Positions 9,075-16,798 of a stretch of DNA of 64,000 nt are shown piece after piece; within the stretch, counting starts at the first letter, position 1; every line of letters begins with the position of its first letter. The notes beneath the pieces are model-generated. The model was not told where the DNA came from. It ran no database searches and saw only the letters and a program-made list of their open reading frames with translations. Made by a program: the position numbers and the translations under genes. Source of the DNA: a virus; the IMG/VR virus record IMGVR_UViG_3300044673_000097, positions 21,380 to 85,379 of that record; one strand, written 5' to 3'.

Positions 9075-10600
9075 GTGAACGCCGCCGATGCGTAGACGGA
9101 ATCAAGCCACGGCTGATGGCCAGCGAGTTGGTGATTCGAGTAGACCGAGCGCGCCCCGTCTTGAAGCGTGCACGGCCTGCCGATCACGGTGTTCGATGGC
9201 ACTTCGACGCTCGCTGTGGATCGCGCCGTCGACTTGAAGATCTGATTCTTCGTCGACCCTCCGTAGAATCCGCCGAACAGATACACCCAGCCATCGGGCG
9301 CCATCCATTGGACGGATCCATATTCCCCACTCGGGTGCGTCGTCGTCGAGACGACTTGCATGATCCAGGGCGTCGAGACGTTCGCCGCCCACATGGTCTG
9401 GATCGCATTGCCGCCGAACAGCCAAACTTTCCCGTCGGCGACGAACACGGATGCGCCGAACGTGGCTGTTAGTAGGCCGATTCCCGCCATGGCGTACACG
9501 GTCGCAGGGTCCGACACGTTTGCGATCCAGATCGACGATTGCGCCGCTCCATTCGTCCCGCCGTAGAACATGATCCAATTACCCACGACGGCGTAACCCG
9601 GCAAACCCAGGGCGACGGGGATCGTTTTCGTCGTGTCGGACCACGAAAGCGGGTTGCTGACAGGGGCCGACCAAATGGTCGTGCGATAGGTGTTGGAATT
9701 GTCCGCGCCGCCGTAGATGTATACGTAGGAACCGACGACGATCACCACGTGCGTGCGCCTTGCGGCGGGAATTGTCGCGCCCGTGTCGGTCCAGGACGAC
9801 GGGTCGGAAACGGGGGCCCGTTGAATCTTGTTGTGGGTCACGCCCTGATCGTCAAGGCCCCCGAAAATGTATAGGTAGTCGCCTATCCGCACGACGGGCG
9901 ACCATGCGTTCCCCCACGCCAGCCATTTGTTTGCCACCTGGGCCCAGCCCGACGTTGGCGTGCCGACGCTTGTGCGCCATATCGTAACCGTGCCGTTCGA
10001 TCCCGCGCCGAGGCCGCCGAAGATCCACAGGTAGGTCCCGTCATTCCAAAACCCCGCGGCCCTGTTCGCCGTGGGGAGCGGATTCGACACGCCAGAATCG
10101 AGGAATTTGGTCAGGTCGTGGAAGTATTTCGTCTCGACCGTGACCCCGCCCACGTTCAGATTGTCGAGCGTGTCGAGCGCCTTCTGCACCGTGTCGTCGG
10201 CCGCGCTCAGGTTGCCGTTGAACGATGCCGTCGAGGTTGACGTACCGCTCGCCGTCGGGGCGCCGGGGATCGCGATGTTGTCGATCGTGTCCAGGGCCTT
10301 CTGGACGGTATCGTCTGCGGCCGAAAGGTTGCCCGCGAATCCCGTCGTGGTGACGCTGATGTCCGACGCTGAACTGCCACCGGGAGCTGTGCCCGTGCCA
10401 CCAACCCGACGCCAATGCGGACCGCGTGTGCCGATGGTGCCACCAGGGACGATGATCGTCGTGCCGTCGTCTACCGCGCTCGAATCGCTCCAGACGAACG
10501 TCCCGCCGCCGCCATCGGCCGATGCCGTGTCGCCGTCTGCGACGATGACGGTGCCGGCGAATGAAATCCGGCTCGTCCGCAGGTCTGCGATCGTGGTCAT
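9071..10600 (-). CDS. Kelch-type beta-propeller tail/baseplate protein, probable receptor-binding protein
   Basis: The 509-residue protein has an N-terminal fibre-like region (MTTIADLRTSRISFAGTVIV, Gly/Ser-rich). Two near-identical copies of a segment ending NLSAADDTVQKALDT occur at about residues 90-105 and 124-140. At least five Kelch-like blades follow with the signature YLYIFGG / YVYIYGG / WIMFYGG / KVWLFGG / WVYLFGG (about residues 190-470), each with downstream Trp. Kelch propellers bind proteins or glycans. The gene is set between the spike and wedge genes and coupled by overlap, so a host-binding role on the baseplate is likely. The call for the propeller is strong; the binding role is inference. 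Confidence 0.8.
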   Translation of the reverse strand: MTTIADLRTSRISFAGTVIVADGDTASADGGGGTFVWSDSSAVDDGTTIIVPGGTIGTRGPHWRRVGGTGTAPGGSSASDISVTTTGFAGNLSAADDTVQKALDTIDNIAIPGAPTASGTSTSTASFNGNLSAADDTVQKALDTLDNLNVGGVTVETKYFHDLTKFLDSGVSNPLPTANRAAGFWNDGTYLWIFGGLGAGSNGTVTIWRTSVGTPTSGWAQVANKWLAWGNAWSPVVRIGDYLYIFGGLDDQGVTHNKIQRAPVSDPSSWTDTGATIPAARRTHVVIVVGSYVYIYGGADNSNTYRTTIWSAPVSNPLSWSDTTKTIPVALGLPGYAVVGNWIMFYGGTNGAAQSSIWIANVSDPATVYAMAGIGLLTATFGASVFVADGKVWLFGGNAIQTMWAANVSTPWIMQVVSTTTHPSGEYGSVQWMAPDGWVYLFGGFYGGSTKNQIFKSTARSTASVEVPSNTVIGRPCTLQDGARSVYSNHQLAGHQPWLDSVYASAAFT

Positions 10601-10609
10601 GACGTTGGG

Positions 10610-11257
10610 TCAGACGAACAGGTTGGGAGCTGCGAGACACGCCACGCCGACCATGGGCTTCGAAGCGGCCATGTGCAGCTTGTGCACGCCCACCTCGTCG
10701 ACCATCTGTGCGGCGATGTTCTGGATCTTCGTGGTGCTCGAATTCGTCACCGGCTTGTCGCCGGCGTTGTGCGTGATGCCGTTCTTCGCGCTCCACTCGA
10801 CGGCCGGGCCGCTTGGGATGACGAACTTGAGGCTTCCGCCATCCTTGCCCGACAGCACGAGCACCATGTCTTGGCCGTTGTCGGTCGGCACGCGGAAGAC
10901 GATCGATCCGTCGGCGCCGAGCTTGATCATGTTGCCGGGGAGCGCGAACAATGCCACGTCACCCTCTGCCAGTTGCCCGAACACGCGAGCCGCCACCATG
11001 ACGCGGGAGGCAATCGCAAAGGTGTTCTCTCCCCAGCGCAGGAGCACCGCCTGAGCACCCTTGGGCAGACGCGAGACGAAGCCGTACTGCTGCCAGCAAT
11101 CGACGGGTTCCGATTCATCGGTGGGCGATTGGTCGGCCCACTGATCGTCAGGGTGCTTGTCGGGCGTTGAGAAGAACGCGCTGATGACGTTCTTCGCGTC
11201 GCCAAGCAGCTCCGTGCGCTTGACCGTTGCGATGTCGATGAGGGCTTCGAGTCTCAT
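10610..11257 (-). CDS. Baseplate central spike, Mu gp45/gpV-like
   Basis: The 215-residue product starts MRLEALIDIATVKRTEL at an ATG that overlaps the upstream stop as ATGA; a longer in-frame extension upstream is Arg-rich and spurious. The N-terminal OB-like part is followed by beta-rich repeats ending in a His-containing tail. The order hub (gp44-like) then this gene then wedge proteins matches Mu, where gp45 is the membrane-piercing spike. Residues such as AVLLRWGENTFAIASR fit the strand pattern of gp45-family proteins. Confidence 0.75.
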   Translation of the reverse strand: MRLEALIDIATVKRTELLGDAKNVISAFFSTPDKHPDDQWADQSPTDESEPVDCWQQYGFVSRLPKGAQAVLLRWGENTFAIASRVMVAARVFGQLAEGDVALFALPGNMIKLGADGSIVFRVPTDNGQDMVLVLSGKDGGSLKFVIPSGPAVEWSAKNGITHNAGDKPVTNSSTTKIQNIAAQMVDEVGVHKLHMAASKPMVGVACLAAPNLFV

Positions 11258-12375
11258 GCTGCGTGGTCGGCATCGGAGAACCGTACCGATCCTTTCGGGA
11301 CCAACTTGAGGTCCGTTGTCGTCCCGCCGCTCGCACTGCGCTTGAACGTGCGCTCGCGGACCCACATGTCCTCGTGCACGTCGAGGATGTCGTCGTCCAC
11401 GTGGACGATGGTGTCGACGGCGTACACGGCGCCCGTGTCTTCGTCGGTGTGCCCGCGCAGGGTGCACTCATAGACGCGGGCGTCCTTGAGCGCTTCGGAC
11501 ATCTCCTGCTCGGCGAAGTCCTGGCACTCAGCGTCCGTCGTCGCCTGCTCATGCAGCACGTAGCGGGGCACGTAGAACGGCGAGCGCGTGGGGTCGTTGA
11601 CGAAGCCTTCGCACGTGGCCTTGTCGAATACCTTGGAGCCGCCCTTGCCGCGCACCATGACGCACGTGGGCGCCTGCAATGCGCTCTCGACCAGCGAGGC
11701 GTGCAGCACCTTGACGCGCTGCAACCCTTCACGGTGCACAATCGAGGCGCACGGGCCTTGGTCGTAGTCGGGCGACGAGACGATGATGTTGCCCTCGGCG
11801 TCGCTCCACATCCACAAGCCGAAGCGCCGCAGGTTGCGCGCGAGGAACTCGAATGCTCCCTCGTTCGGCTTGGCCTTGCAGTAGTCGAGCTCGGTCTGCG
11901 TCTTGCGGGCCTTCTTGCCCTTCTTGAATCCCTTGACGCCCGTGAGGATCTCGCGGTTCGAGTCGTTGTCCGTGATGATCTTTCGACCCATCGACGGATA
12001 CAGCGAGAAGATGGTGGACTCGACGACCTCGTAGATCTTCTTGCCCTTGAGCCTGAAGTCGGGGTGGATGTTCGCGTCGCACAGAATCTTGAGCACGTCG
12101 CGACCCTGCACCTGGACCGTCAATCCTTCGGTGCCGCCAGCCGATACCTGCACGGTGTCGATGAAGCCAGTGAGCTGCAAGCAACCGTCGACAGCGATCT
12201 CGATCTTCTTGTCCTTGCGGACCTGGCTCTTGACCTTCTTCCACTCTGCCTGCGTCGTGAACGACAGCGACCACCCATCGGTGGGCGTGAGGAACTCGCT
12301 GTTGATGGTGTAGTCGCGCCACCTCGACAGGACGGTGCCGTCCTCGAGCGTGAGGGTGACGAGCGAATCCTCCAT
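11254..12375 (-). CDS. Baseplate hub protein, Mu gp44/gpP-like
   Basis: This 373-residue protein begins with MEDSLVTLTLEDGTVLSRWR and then DGWSLSFT, a strand-rich N-terminus typical of gp44/gpD hub proteins. Internal features include CLQLTGFIDTVQ, LTVQVQGRDVLKILCD and the FEFLARNLRRFGLWMW segment (family pattern 'e.l..la...G......dG'). Hub proteins form the ring between tube and spike and often carry a LysM-recruited neighbour. Here the LysM-bearing gpN-like gene lies immediately upstream. Confidence 0.8.
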   Translation of the reverse strand: MEDSLVTLTLEDGTVLSRWRDYTINSEFLTPTDGWSLSFTTQAEWKKVKSQVRKDKKIEIAVDGCLQLTGFIDTVQVSAGGTEGLTVQVQGRDVLKILCDANIHPDFRLKGKKIYEVVESTIFSLYPSMGRKIITDNDSNREILTGVKGFKKGKKARKTQTELDYCKAKPNEGAFEFLARNLRRFGLWMWSDAEGNIIVSSPDYDQGPCASIVHREGLQRVKVLHASLVESALQAPTCVMVRGKGGSKVFDKATCEGFVNDPTRSPFYVPRYVLHEQATTDAECQDFAEQEMSEALKDARVYECTLRGHTDEDTGAVYAVDTIVHVDDDILDVHEDMWVRERTFKRSASGGTTTDLKLVPKGSVRFSDADHAA

Positions 12376-12387
12376 CGTTGATGTTTC

Positions 12388-13296
12388 TCAGGCGTCGGAA
12401 TAGACGAAGATGTCGGTGCCGGGAGGGATTGGATCGCGAGCGGCCATCGCGGGATTGAGCTTGAAGAAGTCCTCGGGAGTCTGGCCGTACCGAGCGGCGA
12501 CGAGCATGGCCCCGCCCTCGGCTGTGGTCGTGCGGATCTCGATCTTCTTTCGCCCGATCTGTGCGCCGAGCGATTCGGCAGCCTGCGTGAGCGCGGACAC
12601 GATCTCGTTGAGCGTGTCGACGACGGCCCACGACTTCGGGTCTGCCACCTCGGACACCTGATCGATCATGCCATTGACGCCCACGATAACGTTGTCGACC
12701 TGCGCCGCGAGGTCGGCCATGGTGAGTTGCAGTAGCAGCATGGCGCCCTGAATCTTCTTGAGCGCGCCGAGCAGGTCCGTCCCGCTGCCGTCGTTGTACT
12801 CGGGAACTGGCGAGATGGTGCCCTTGATCTGGTCGAACTTCTCGCCCATCGAGACGGCGTGCGTGATGGGAGACGACGCGGCAAGCTCGATCGAGATGCC
12901 CTTCTCGATCGTCTCGGACCACGTCACGTCGAGGTCGCAGCCGTCACGCCACGTCGGGTCGTAGTGGACATTGGCCGACTCGACCTTGCAGTCGATCAGC
13001 CCGAACTCCGGGTGAATCAGCGGGCCCGTGGTGCGGTCGGTGCAGGCGTTCCAGAAGTCGCGGAAGACGTACGGGTAGAGAATCTCGCTCCACGCCAGCC
13101 CGTTGCGGAACATGACGCGGAATTGGAACTTGACCGACTTGCGGCACGTGTTCTCGATCTCGCCACCGGACACGCCGTATTGATTGTGCTCGACGGTGCT
13201 GTGTTGCAATGCCGCCGAATTGGCAAGGCACGGGACCTTGATGCCGCGCCACGTGAGCGGAAGCAGGCGTTCGAGGATGTCGAGGGTGACGGGCAT
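12388..13296 (-). CDS. DNA circularisation/tail protein gpN-like with C-terminal LysM
   Basis: The 302-residue protein opens with the motif LTWRGIKVPCL (residues 14-24), as in the DNA_circ_N family 'a.wrGv.F.v'. A beta-rich tail-tube-initiator-like domain occupies about the first 120 residues, and a helical central part follows. The C-terminus (about residues 245-302) has IEIRTTTAEGGAMLVAARYG then LNPAMAARDPIPPGTDIFV, a LysM-like or gpX-like fold with 'a..yG......l..lNp......i..G..l.vp'. The position after the tape measure and before the hub equals Mu gp43. It is probably a distal tail protein linking tube to hub. Confidence 0.75.
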   Translation of the reverse strand: MPVTLDILERLLPLTWRGIKVPCLANSAALQHSTVEHNQYGVSGGEIENTCRKSVKFQFRVMFRNGLAWSEILYPYVFRDFWNACTDRTTGPLIHPEFGLIDCKVESANVHYDPTWRDGCDLDVTWSETIEKGISIELAASSPITHAVSMGEKFDQIKGTISPVPEYNDGSGTDLLGALKKIQGAMLLLQLTMADLAAQVDNVIVGVNGMIDQVSEVADPKSWAVVDTLNEIVSALTQAAESLGAQIGRKKIEIRTTTAEGGAMLVAARYGQTPEDFFKLNPAMAARDPIPPGTDIFVYSDA

Positions 13297-13299
13297 GGA

Positions 13300-15573
13300 T
13301 CACATTCCTGGAGGCTTGCCGGAACGCGACGGGTCGTTGGGGTTGGAGACGTTTCCGCCCTTGACCTTCTCGAGCTCCGCGCTGGCATTCTTCGCTTGTG
13401 CCGCCAACGTCTCCATGGCCTTGATGGTCTCGTTCAGCCGCTCGCTCGAGCCGGCGGAACCTTCCTCGCGAGAACCCTGCTTGAACTTGTTGTAGGCGTA
13501 CTCGGCGCCCATCGCCGCGCCGGGAACGATGTTGACGCCGGGGATTGCGAGCAGGGGCGCCAGAAACTTCGTGTACTTGTTGGTGCTCTTGTCGTCGGCG
13601 GCTGCCTTTTCGGCCCGAAGCTGCGGAAGCAATGCGGCGGCGGCCGCAGCCTTCTCCGGCGTCGCAGGCCCCTGCATCAGGTTCTCGGCCTTCGTCACGT
13701 CAGCGTACTGCTTCCTGCCCTCGTCCTTCGCTGACTTGTCGACGGCATCGATCACCTGCGTGCCGGTGAGGTACACCGCAGTTGCCGTGATTGCGATCGT
13801 GGACAGCGCGGCGAGATTTCCGCCCGCCTGAATGCTCTTTCCAGCAAGGATGTTCTGGAGACCGATCTCCATCACCTTGCCGATTCCGGCACCCGCGAGT
13901 TCCTTCGTCAGGTGAGCGGCGAATACACCTCCGAGCGCGGCGAACGGATTCTTGCTGGCCCACACCGCAAGCTGTGCGAGCGATTGCGTGAGCTGCACCA
14001 CCTTCGGAATGAGCGCGGTGAATGCCGGAAGCGCCTCGCCCATCTTCGCCTTGAACTGCTCGAAGTTGACGCGAATCTGCGCGGCATCCCCGCCAAGGAC
14101 CGTCTTCAATCCAGCGTCGCGCTCACCGTCGGCCAACTTCGCGCCACTCGCCGCGTTGATTCGGTCGAGCACGCCTTGCTTGCCGCCCTTGTTGTAGTCG
14201 GCCATCAGCGACGCGACGACTTGCTGGCTCGTTCCGGTGAACACCTTGTTGAGCGCCTCGGCGCCCTTCAGATGCCCAGCGCCCTTCACGTCGAGGCCCT
14301 TCGTCATCGCGATGTCCATCGTCTGCGCGAGGACTTCGGCCGGGTCGTTGACGAGGTTGTTCTTGCCGTAGACGTTGACGCCCGCCTTCTTCAGGGCGCC
14401 CGCGTGCGTGTTGATGTCCCGAATCAGGTCGATCGTCGCTGTGCGGGATTGCTCCGGGCTCACGGCTGCATCGGCCGCGACTTGCGCGATCCCGACCTGC
14501 CGTCGAAGCATCTGCCCCTTGCTCAGCTCCGTCATCTTGCCGGCGCCACCAAGCCGGGCGAGCTCTGTGGCGAGGTCGGAGATTTCGATCGCGCCGTCCT
14601 TGCCCATGGCGGCGATGTCCTGGATGAGTTGCCTCATCTCCTCGCCGGGCTGGACGCCCGCTTTGAGCGCGGCCGCAACGACGCCGCCCATGTCTTCCAT
14701 CGAGACGCCGAACGCTACGGCCGTCTTGGTGATGTCGTCGAGGTCCTTGCGGAATGCCGTCAGACCTTCGGCGCCACCTGCCCGGGCAGCGACGGTGCTC
14801 ATGGCCTTCATCACGTCGGGAGCGGCCACGCCGTACTTGCCGGCGATGTTCTGCGACTCGCCTACGAGCCCGCCGACGCTCTGGGTCGCGTTGCCTCCCT
14901 TGTCCCGAGTCGAGTTGACCAGCAAGGCCCCCTGCTCGCGCAGAGACACGTTTTCCCACAGGGCTTGGCCGATTGCCATGCCGCCGCCTGTCAGGCCCGC
15001 AGCGCCCGCAATCCCGGTCACGTCGCCCCACGCAGCTCGACCAGCACGACCTACCGGCTGCATCATGCCCCGAGCGGTTCGCTTGTGCTCCGCCTGAACC
15101 TGCTTGGCAATCCTCGCCGACTCCCGCGCGGCTTGCGCATCGGCCCGAATCTTCGCACGAGCGACGCGGAAGATCTCTTTCTCCTCGTCGTCCGCAGCCT
15201 TCTTCGCAGCCTTGGCAATCGCTTCCCCGGCCTTCGTCGCAGCCTTGGCACGCGCATCGAAGTCCTTGAGGGCTGCCTGATTGGCCTTCTTGCTCGCCGC
15301 AATCTGCGCGTCGGCCGCCTTCTTCGCGTCGCGTTCCTGAGCCTTCGCCAATGCCGCGGTCGCACGTTCGGCGGCTCGAGCGGCTTGCTCCTGAGCCTTG
15401 GCGATATCCTTGGACGCCTTCTGCTCGGCCGACACCCGGCGAGCCGTGCCGCGCACGGTGTCGTTGGCGACCTGCTGGTTCATCTTCGCCGCACGTGCCG
15501 CGATCGAATCGAAGGCGGCAGAGACCTCGCGGTCACCTTGCACGCTGAATTGGATGCGGATGGGCGCGGGCAT
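13300..15573 (-). CDS. Tail tape measure protein
   Basis: This 757-residue protein is strongly helical: residues 40-170 are an Ala/Lys/Glu-rich coiled coil with many AKAQE/AARA heptads, and Gly-rich hydrophobic segments follow (for example TGIAGAAGLTGGGMAIGQAL near 185, and around residues 560-640). It lies between the tail chaperone and gpN-like genes, the diagnostic slot for a tape measure. It opens MPAPIRIQFSVQGDREVSAA; its length would specify a fairly short tail of roughly 110 nm on the usual 1.5 angstrom per residue rule. No lytic transglycosylase or peptidase domain is visible. Confidence 0.9.
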   Translation of the reverse strand: MPAPIRIQFSVQGDREVSAAFDSIAARAAKMNQQVANDTVRGTARRVSAEQKASKDIAKAQEQAARAAERATAALAKAQERDAKKAADAQIAASKKANQAALKDFDARAKAATKAGEAIAKAAKKAADDEEKEIFRVARAKIRADAQAARESARIAKQVQAEHKRTARGMMQPVGRAGRAAWGDVTGIAGAAGLTGGGMAIGQALWENVSLREQGALLVNSTRDKGGNATQSVGGLVGESQNIAGKYGVAAPDVMKAMSTVAARAGGAEGLTAFRKDLDDITKTAVAFGVSMEDMGGVVAAALKAGVQPGEEMRQLIQDIAAMGKDGAIEISDLATELARLGGAGKMTELSKGQMLRRQVGIAQVAADAAVSPEQSRTATIDLIRDINTHAGALKKAGVNVYGKNNLVNDPAEVLAQTMDIAMTKGLDVKGAGHLKGAEALNKVFTGTSQQVVASLMADYNKGGKQGVLDRINAASGAKLADGERDAGLKTVLGGDAAQIRVNFEQFKAKMGEALPAFTALIPKVVQLTQSLAQLAVWASKNPFAALGGVFAAHLTKELAGAGIGKVMEIGLQNILAGKSIQAGGNLAALSTIAITATAVYLTGTQVIDAVDKSAKDEGRKQYADVTKAENLMQGPATPEKAAAAAALLPQLRAEKAAADDKSTNKYTKFLAPLLAIPGVNIVPGAAMGAEYAYNKFKQGSREEGSAGSSERLNETIKAMETLAAQAKNASAELEKVKGGNVSNPNDPSRSGKPPGM

Positions 15574-15576
15574 TGA

Positions 15577-16284
15577 TTACGCCTCAGAGTGAGCTTCCGG
15601 GCTGCTCTCCGGTCTGTCGCTCGTAGTATCGTCGGAGGGCAATCCAGACGAGCCAATGGCGGTCTTCGAGGCTCCAAGCCGGTACGCCATAGAAGTCGCC
15701 AATTGAACGAGCTGACCCTGCCCCAATCCAACGAAAGGGTAGTAGCCGGCCCCCGCGGTCAGCTTCTCAATCCAGGAATCCACTTCCTCTTCGGTGAGCA
15801 GGCGCCACATGGGGCCGAGCCGGAATTGCACCGACTGGTAGGCGTCGAACAGCCCGGCCAGTTCATCGGTCGTGAGCAGCCGGCGGAGTTGCGAGGGGGC
15901 GTCCCAGATGTGCTTGGAAGCGTCGTCGCTCTGACGCATCGAAGCGAACAGCACCTCGACGATCAAGGCGTCCTTGAAGATCATCTCCCACGTCTCGGCG
16001 CGCACGCGATTGGCCTGCTCGTCGGAGATCTGGAGCTGCTCGCCCAGCTTGCCGCGCGTGTACTGGTCCGCATTGGCCCGCGCGATGTCGAGCTCGTCGA
16101 CGGTGAGCACGAGCATCCGATACGAGAACAGCGGATTGCCGTCGTCGTCGCGGCGCACGAACGGCAGCACCTCGGAGGGTCTCCGGGTATCGCCGAGCCT
16201 GCGGACCAGGTCGTTGGGCGCGATATCCTTGGGTGGGCCCTTCTGAGACCCGCGCGCAAGGGTAGCTTCGATGTCCAATGTCAC
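15577..16284 (-). CDS. Tail assembly chaperone, zero-frame product
   Basis: The 235-residue protein lies between tail tube and tape measure genes, the location of tail assembly chaperones. It is mostly helical (for example RGKLGEQLQISDEQANRVRA), with an acidic, Ser-rich C-terminal 25 residues that look unstructured. A slippery heptamer C-CCT-TTC occurs in frame at 15739-15733 (residues P183-F184). A -1 slip there would give a shorter-lived but more protein-like end (see the frameshift entry). In lambda-type phages the two chaperone forms bind the tape measure and the tube subunits. The family call rests on position and on this frameshift signature. Confidence 0.7.
   Translation of the reverse strand: MTLDIEATLARGSQKGPPKDIAPNDLVRRLGDTRRPSEVLPFVRRDDDGNPLFSYRMLVLTVDELDIARANADQYTRGKLGEQLQISDEQANRVRAETWEMIFKDALIVEVLFASMRQSDDASKHIWDAPSQLRRLLTTDELAGLFDAYQSVQFRLGPMWRLLTEEEVDSWIEKLTAGAGYYPFVGLGQGQLVQLATSMAYRLGASKTAIGSSGLPSDDTTSDRPESSPEAHSEA
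15584..16284 (-). CDS. Tail assembly chaperone, -1 frameshift product
   Basis: If ribosomes slip back one base at C-CCT-TTC (15739-15733), reading leaves the zero frame after F184 and continues for 48 codons to a TGA at 15584-15586, only 7 bases before the zero-frame stop. The new end contains DFYGVPAWSLEDRHWLVWIA and then LRRYYERQ, with the aromatic/charged pattern of a folded helix. The zero frame over the same bases ends in a low-complexity S/D/P/E tail. Both frames are open, which is the usual picture for programmed -1 frameshifting in tail chaperones. This is a reading of the sequence, not a demonstrated event. Confidence 0.55.
15733..15739 (-). promoter_or_regulatory. Slippery heptamer for -1 programmed frameshift
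   Basis: On the coding strand the bases read C CCT TTC in the zero frame of the tail chaperone gene, an X-XXY-YYZ heptamer that lets both Pro and Phe tRNAs re-pair after a one-base slip. It lies about 150 bases before the end of the gene, and both zero and -1 frames remain open to stops 7 bases apart. GC-rich sequence downstream could form a stimulatory structure, but I did not identify a specific one. Confidence 0.55.
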
Positions 16285-16304
16285 CTCCTATTGTCCCCGG
16301 CGAA

Positions 16305-16679
16305 TCAGGCGATCGTGTCGGGCTCGTTGCCCTGGAACGTGAAGTCCAGTTGCGCGGGCGTGCCCGTACCGTGCTTCTCGGCCACATCCATGATGAAGCC
16401 CTTGCTCGTCAGCTTCTTGCCCGAGCGGTGCAGGATCACCTCGACCTCGGTCAGGTTCTTGGCGAGCGCGTAGAAGTCGACCTCGATTCCAGCGCGCGGC
16501 ATGGCGTTCTGGACCTTGATCGAGAACGTGGGCGCACCGGGCGAGACGCCTGCAAACTTCTTCGCCTGCGTCTGGATGATGTGCGCGCCGTTGGCGTAGG
16601 ACGTGTCTTCGCTCTGCGCCTCGGCGAGCAGTTGCCCATCGAGGAACAGGAACGCGGCGGTGTACTTGGTAGCGGCCAT
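16305..16679 (-). CDS. Tail tube protein (Mu gpM-like)
   Basis: The 124-residue protein MAATKYTAAFLFLDGQLLAE is small, soluble and beta-rich. FSIKVQNAMPRAGIEVDFY and LTEVEVILHRSGKKLTSKGF fit the double beta-sheet layout of tube subunits (Mu gpM/gp40 type are 118-140 residues). It directly follows the sheath gene, the standard sheath-tube pair of contractile tails. The SD-like GGAGAG lies upstream of the ATG. A hairpin sits in the 119-base gap between sheath and tube. Confidence 0.8.
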   Translation of the reverse strand: MAATKYTAAFLFLDGQLLAEAQSEDTSYANGAHIIQTQAKKFAGVSPGAPTFSIKVQNAMPRAGIEVDFYALAKNLTEVEVILHRSGKKLTSKGFIMDVAEKHGTGTPAQLDFTFQGNEPDTIA

Positions 16680-16702
16680 GGTCGAACTCTCCGAGTCGGC
16701 CA

Positions 16703-16732
16703 GCCGGCAATGGGCATTGACCCACTACCGGC
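16703..16732 (-). promoter_or_regulatory. Palindromic hairpin between sheath and tube genes
   Basis: The 30 bases form a nested perfect palindrome: outer arms GCCGG/CCGGC, inner arms TGGG/CCCA, symmetric 3-base internal loops and a 6-base loop. There is no T-run, so it is not a classical terminator. It falls in the only appreciable gap (16680-16798) of the tail operon. Such elements may stabilise or segment mRNA so that tube protein is made in excess. Its role is inference. Confidence 0.4.
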
Positions 16733-16798
16733 GAGGCCGCGAGTGATTGGCGATCGGAAACTGTGAGGCGGGATTGAGGCGAACCGGCGGGCCTGGAA

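Noticed and set aside
13912-15576. A long plus-strand open frame opposite the tape measure gene
   Set aside because: GC-rich genes create long mirror frames; its Arg/Leu/His-rich composition shows no domain and it opposes a well-supported gene.
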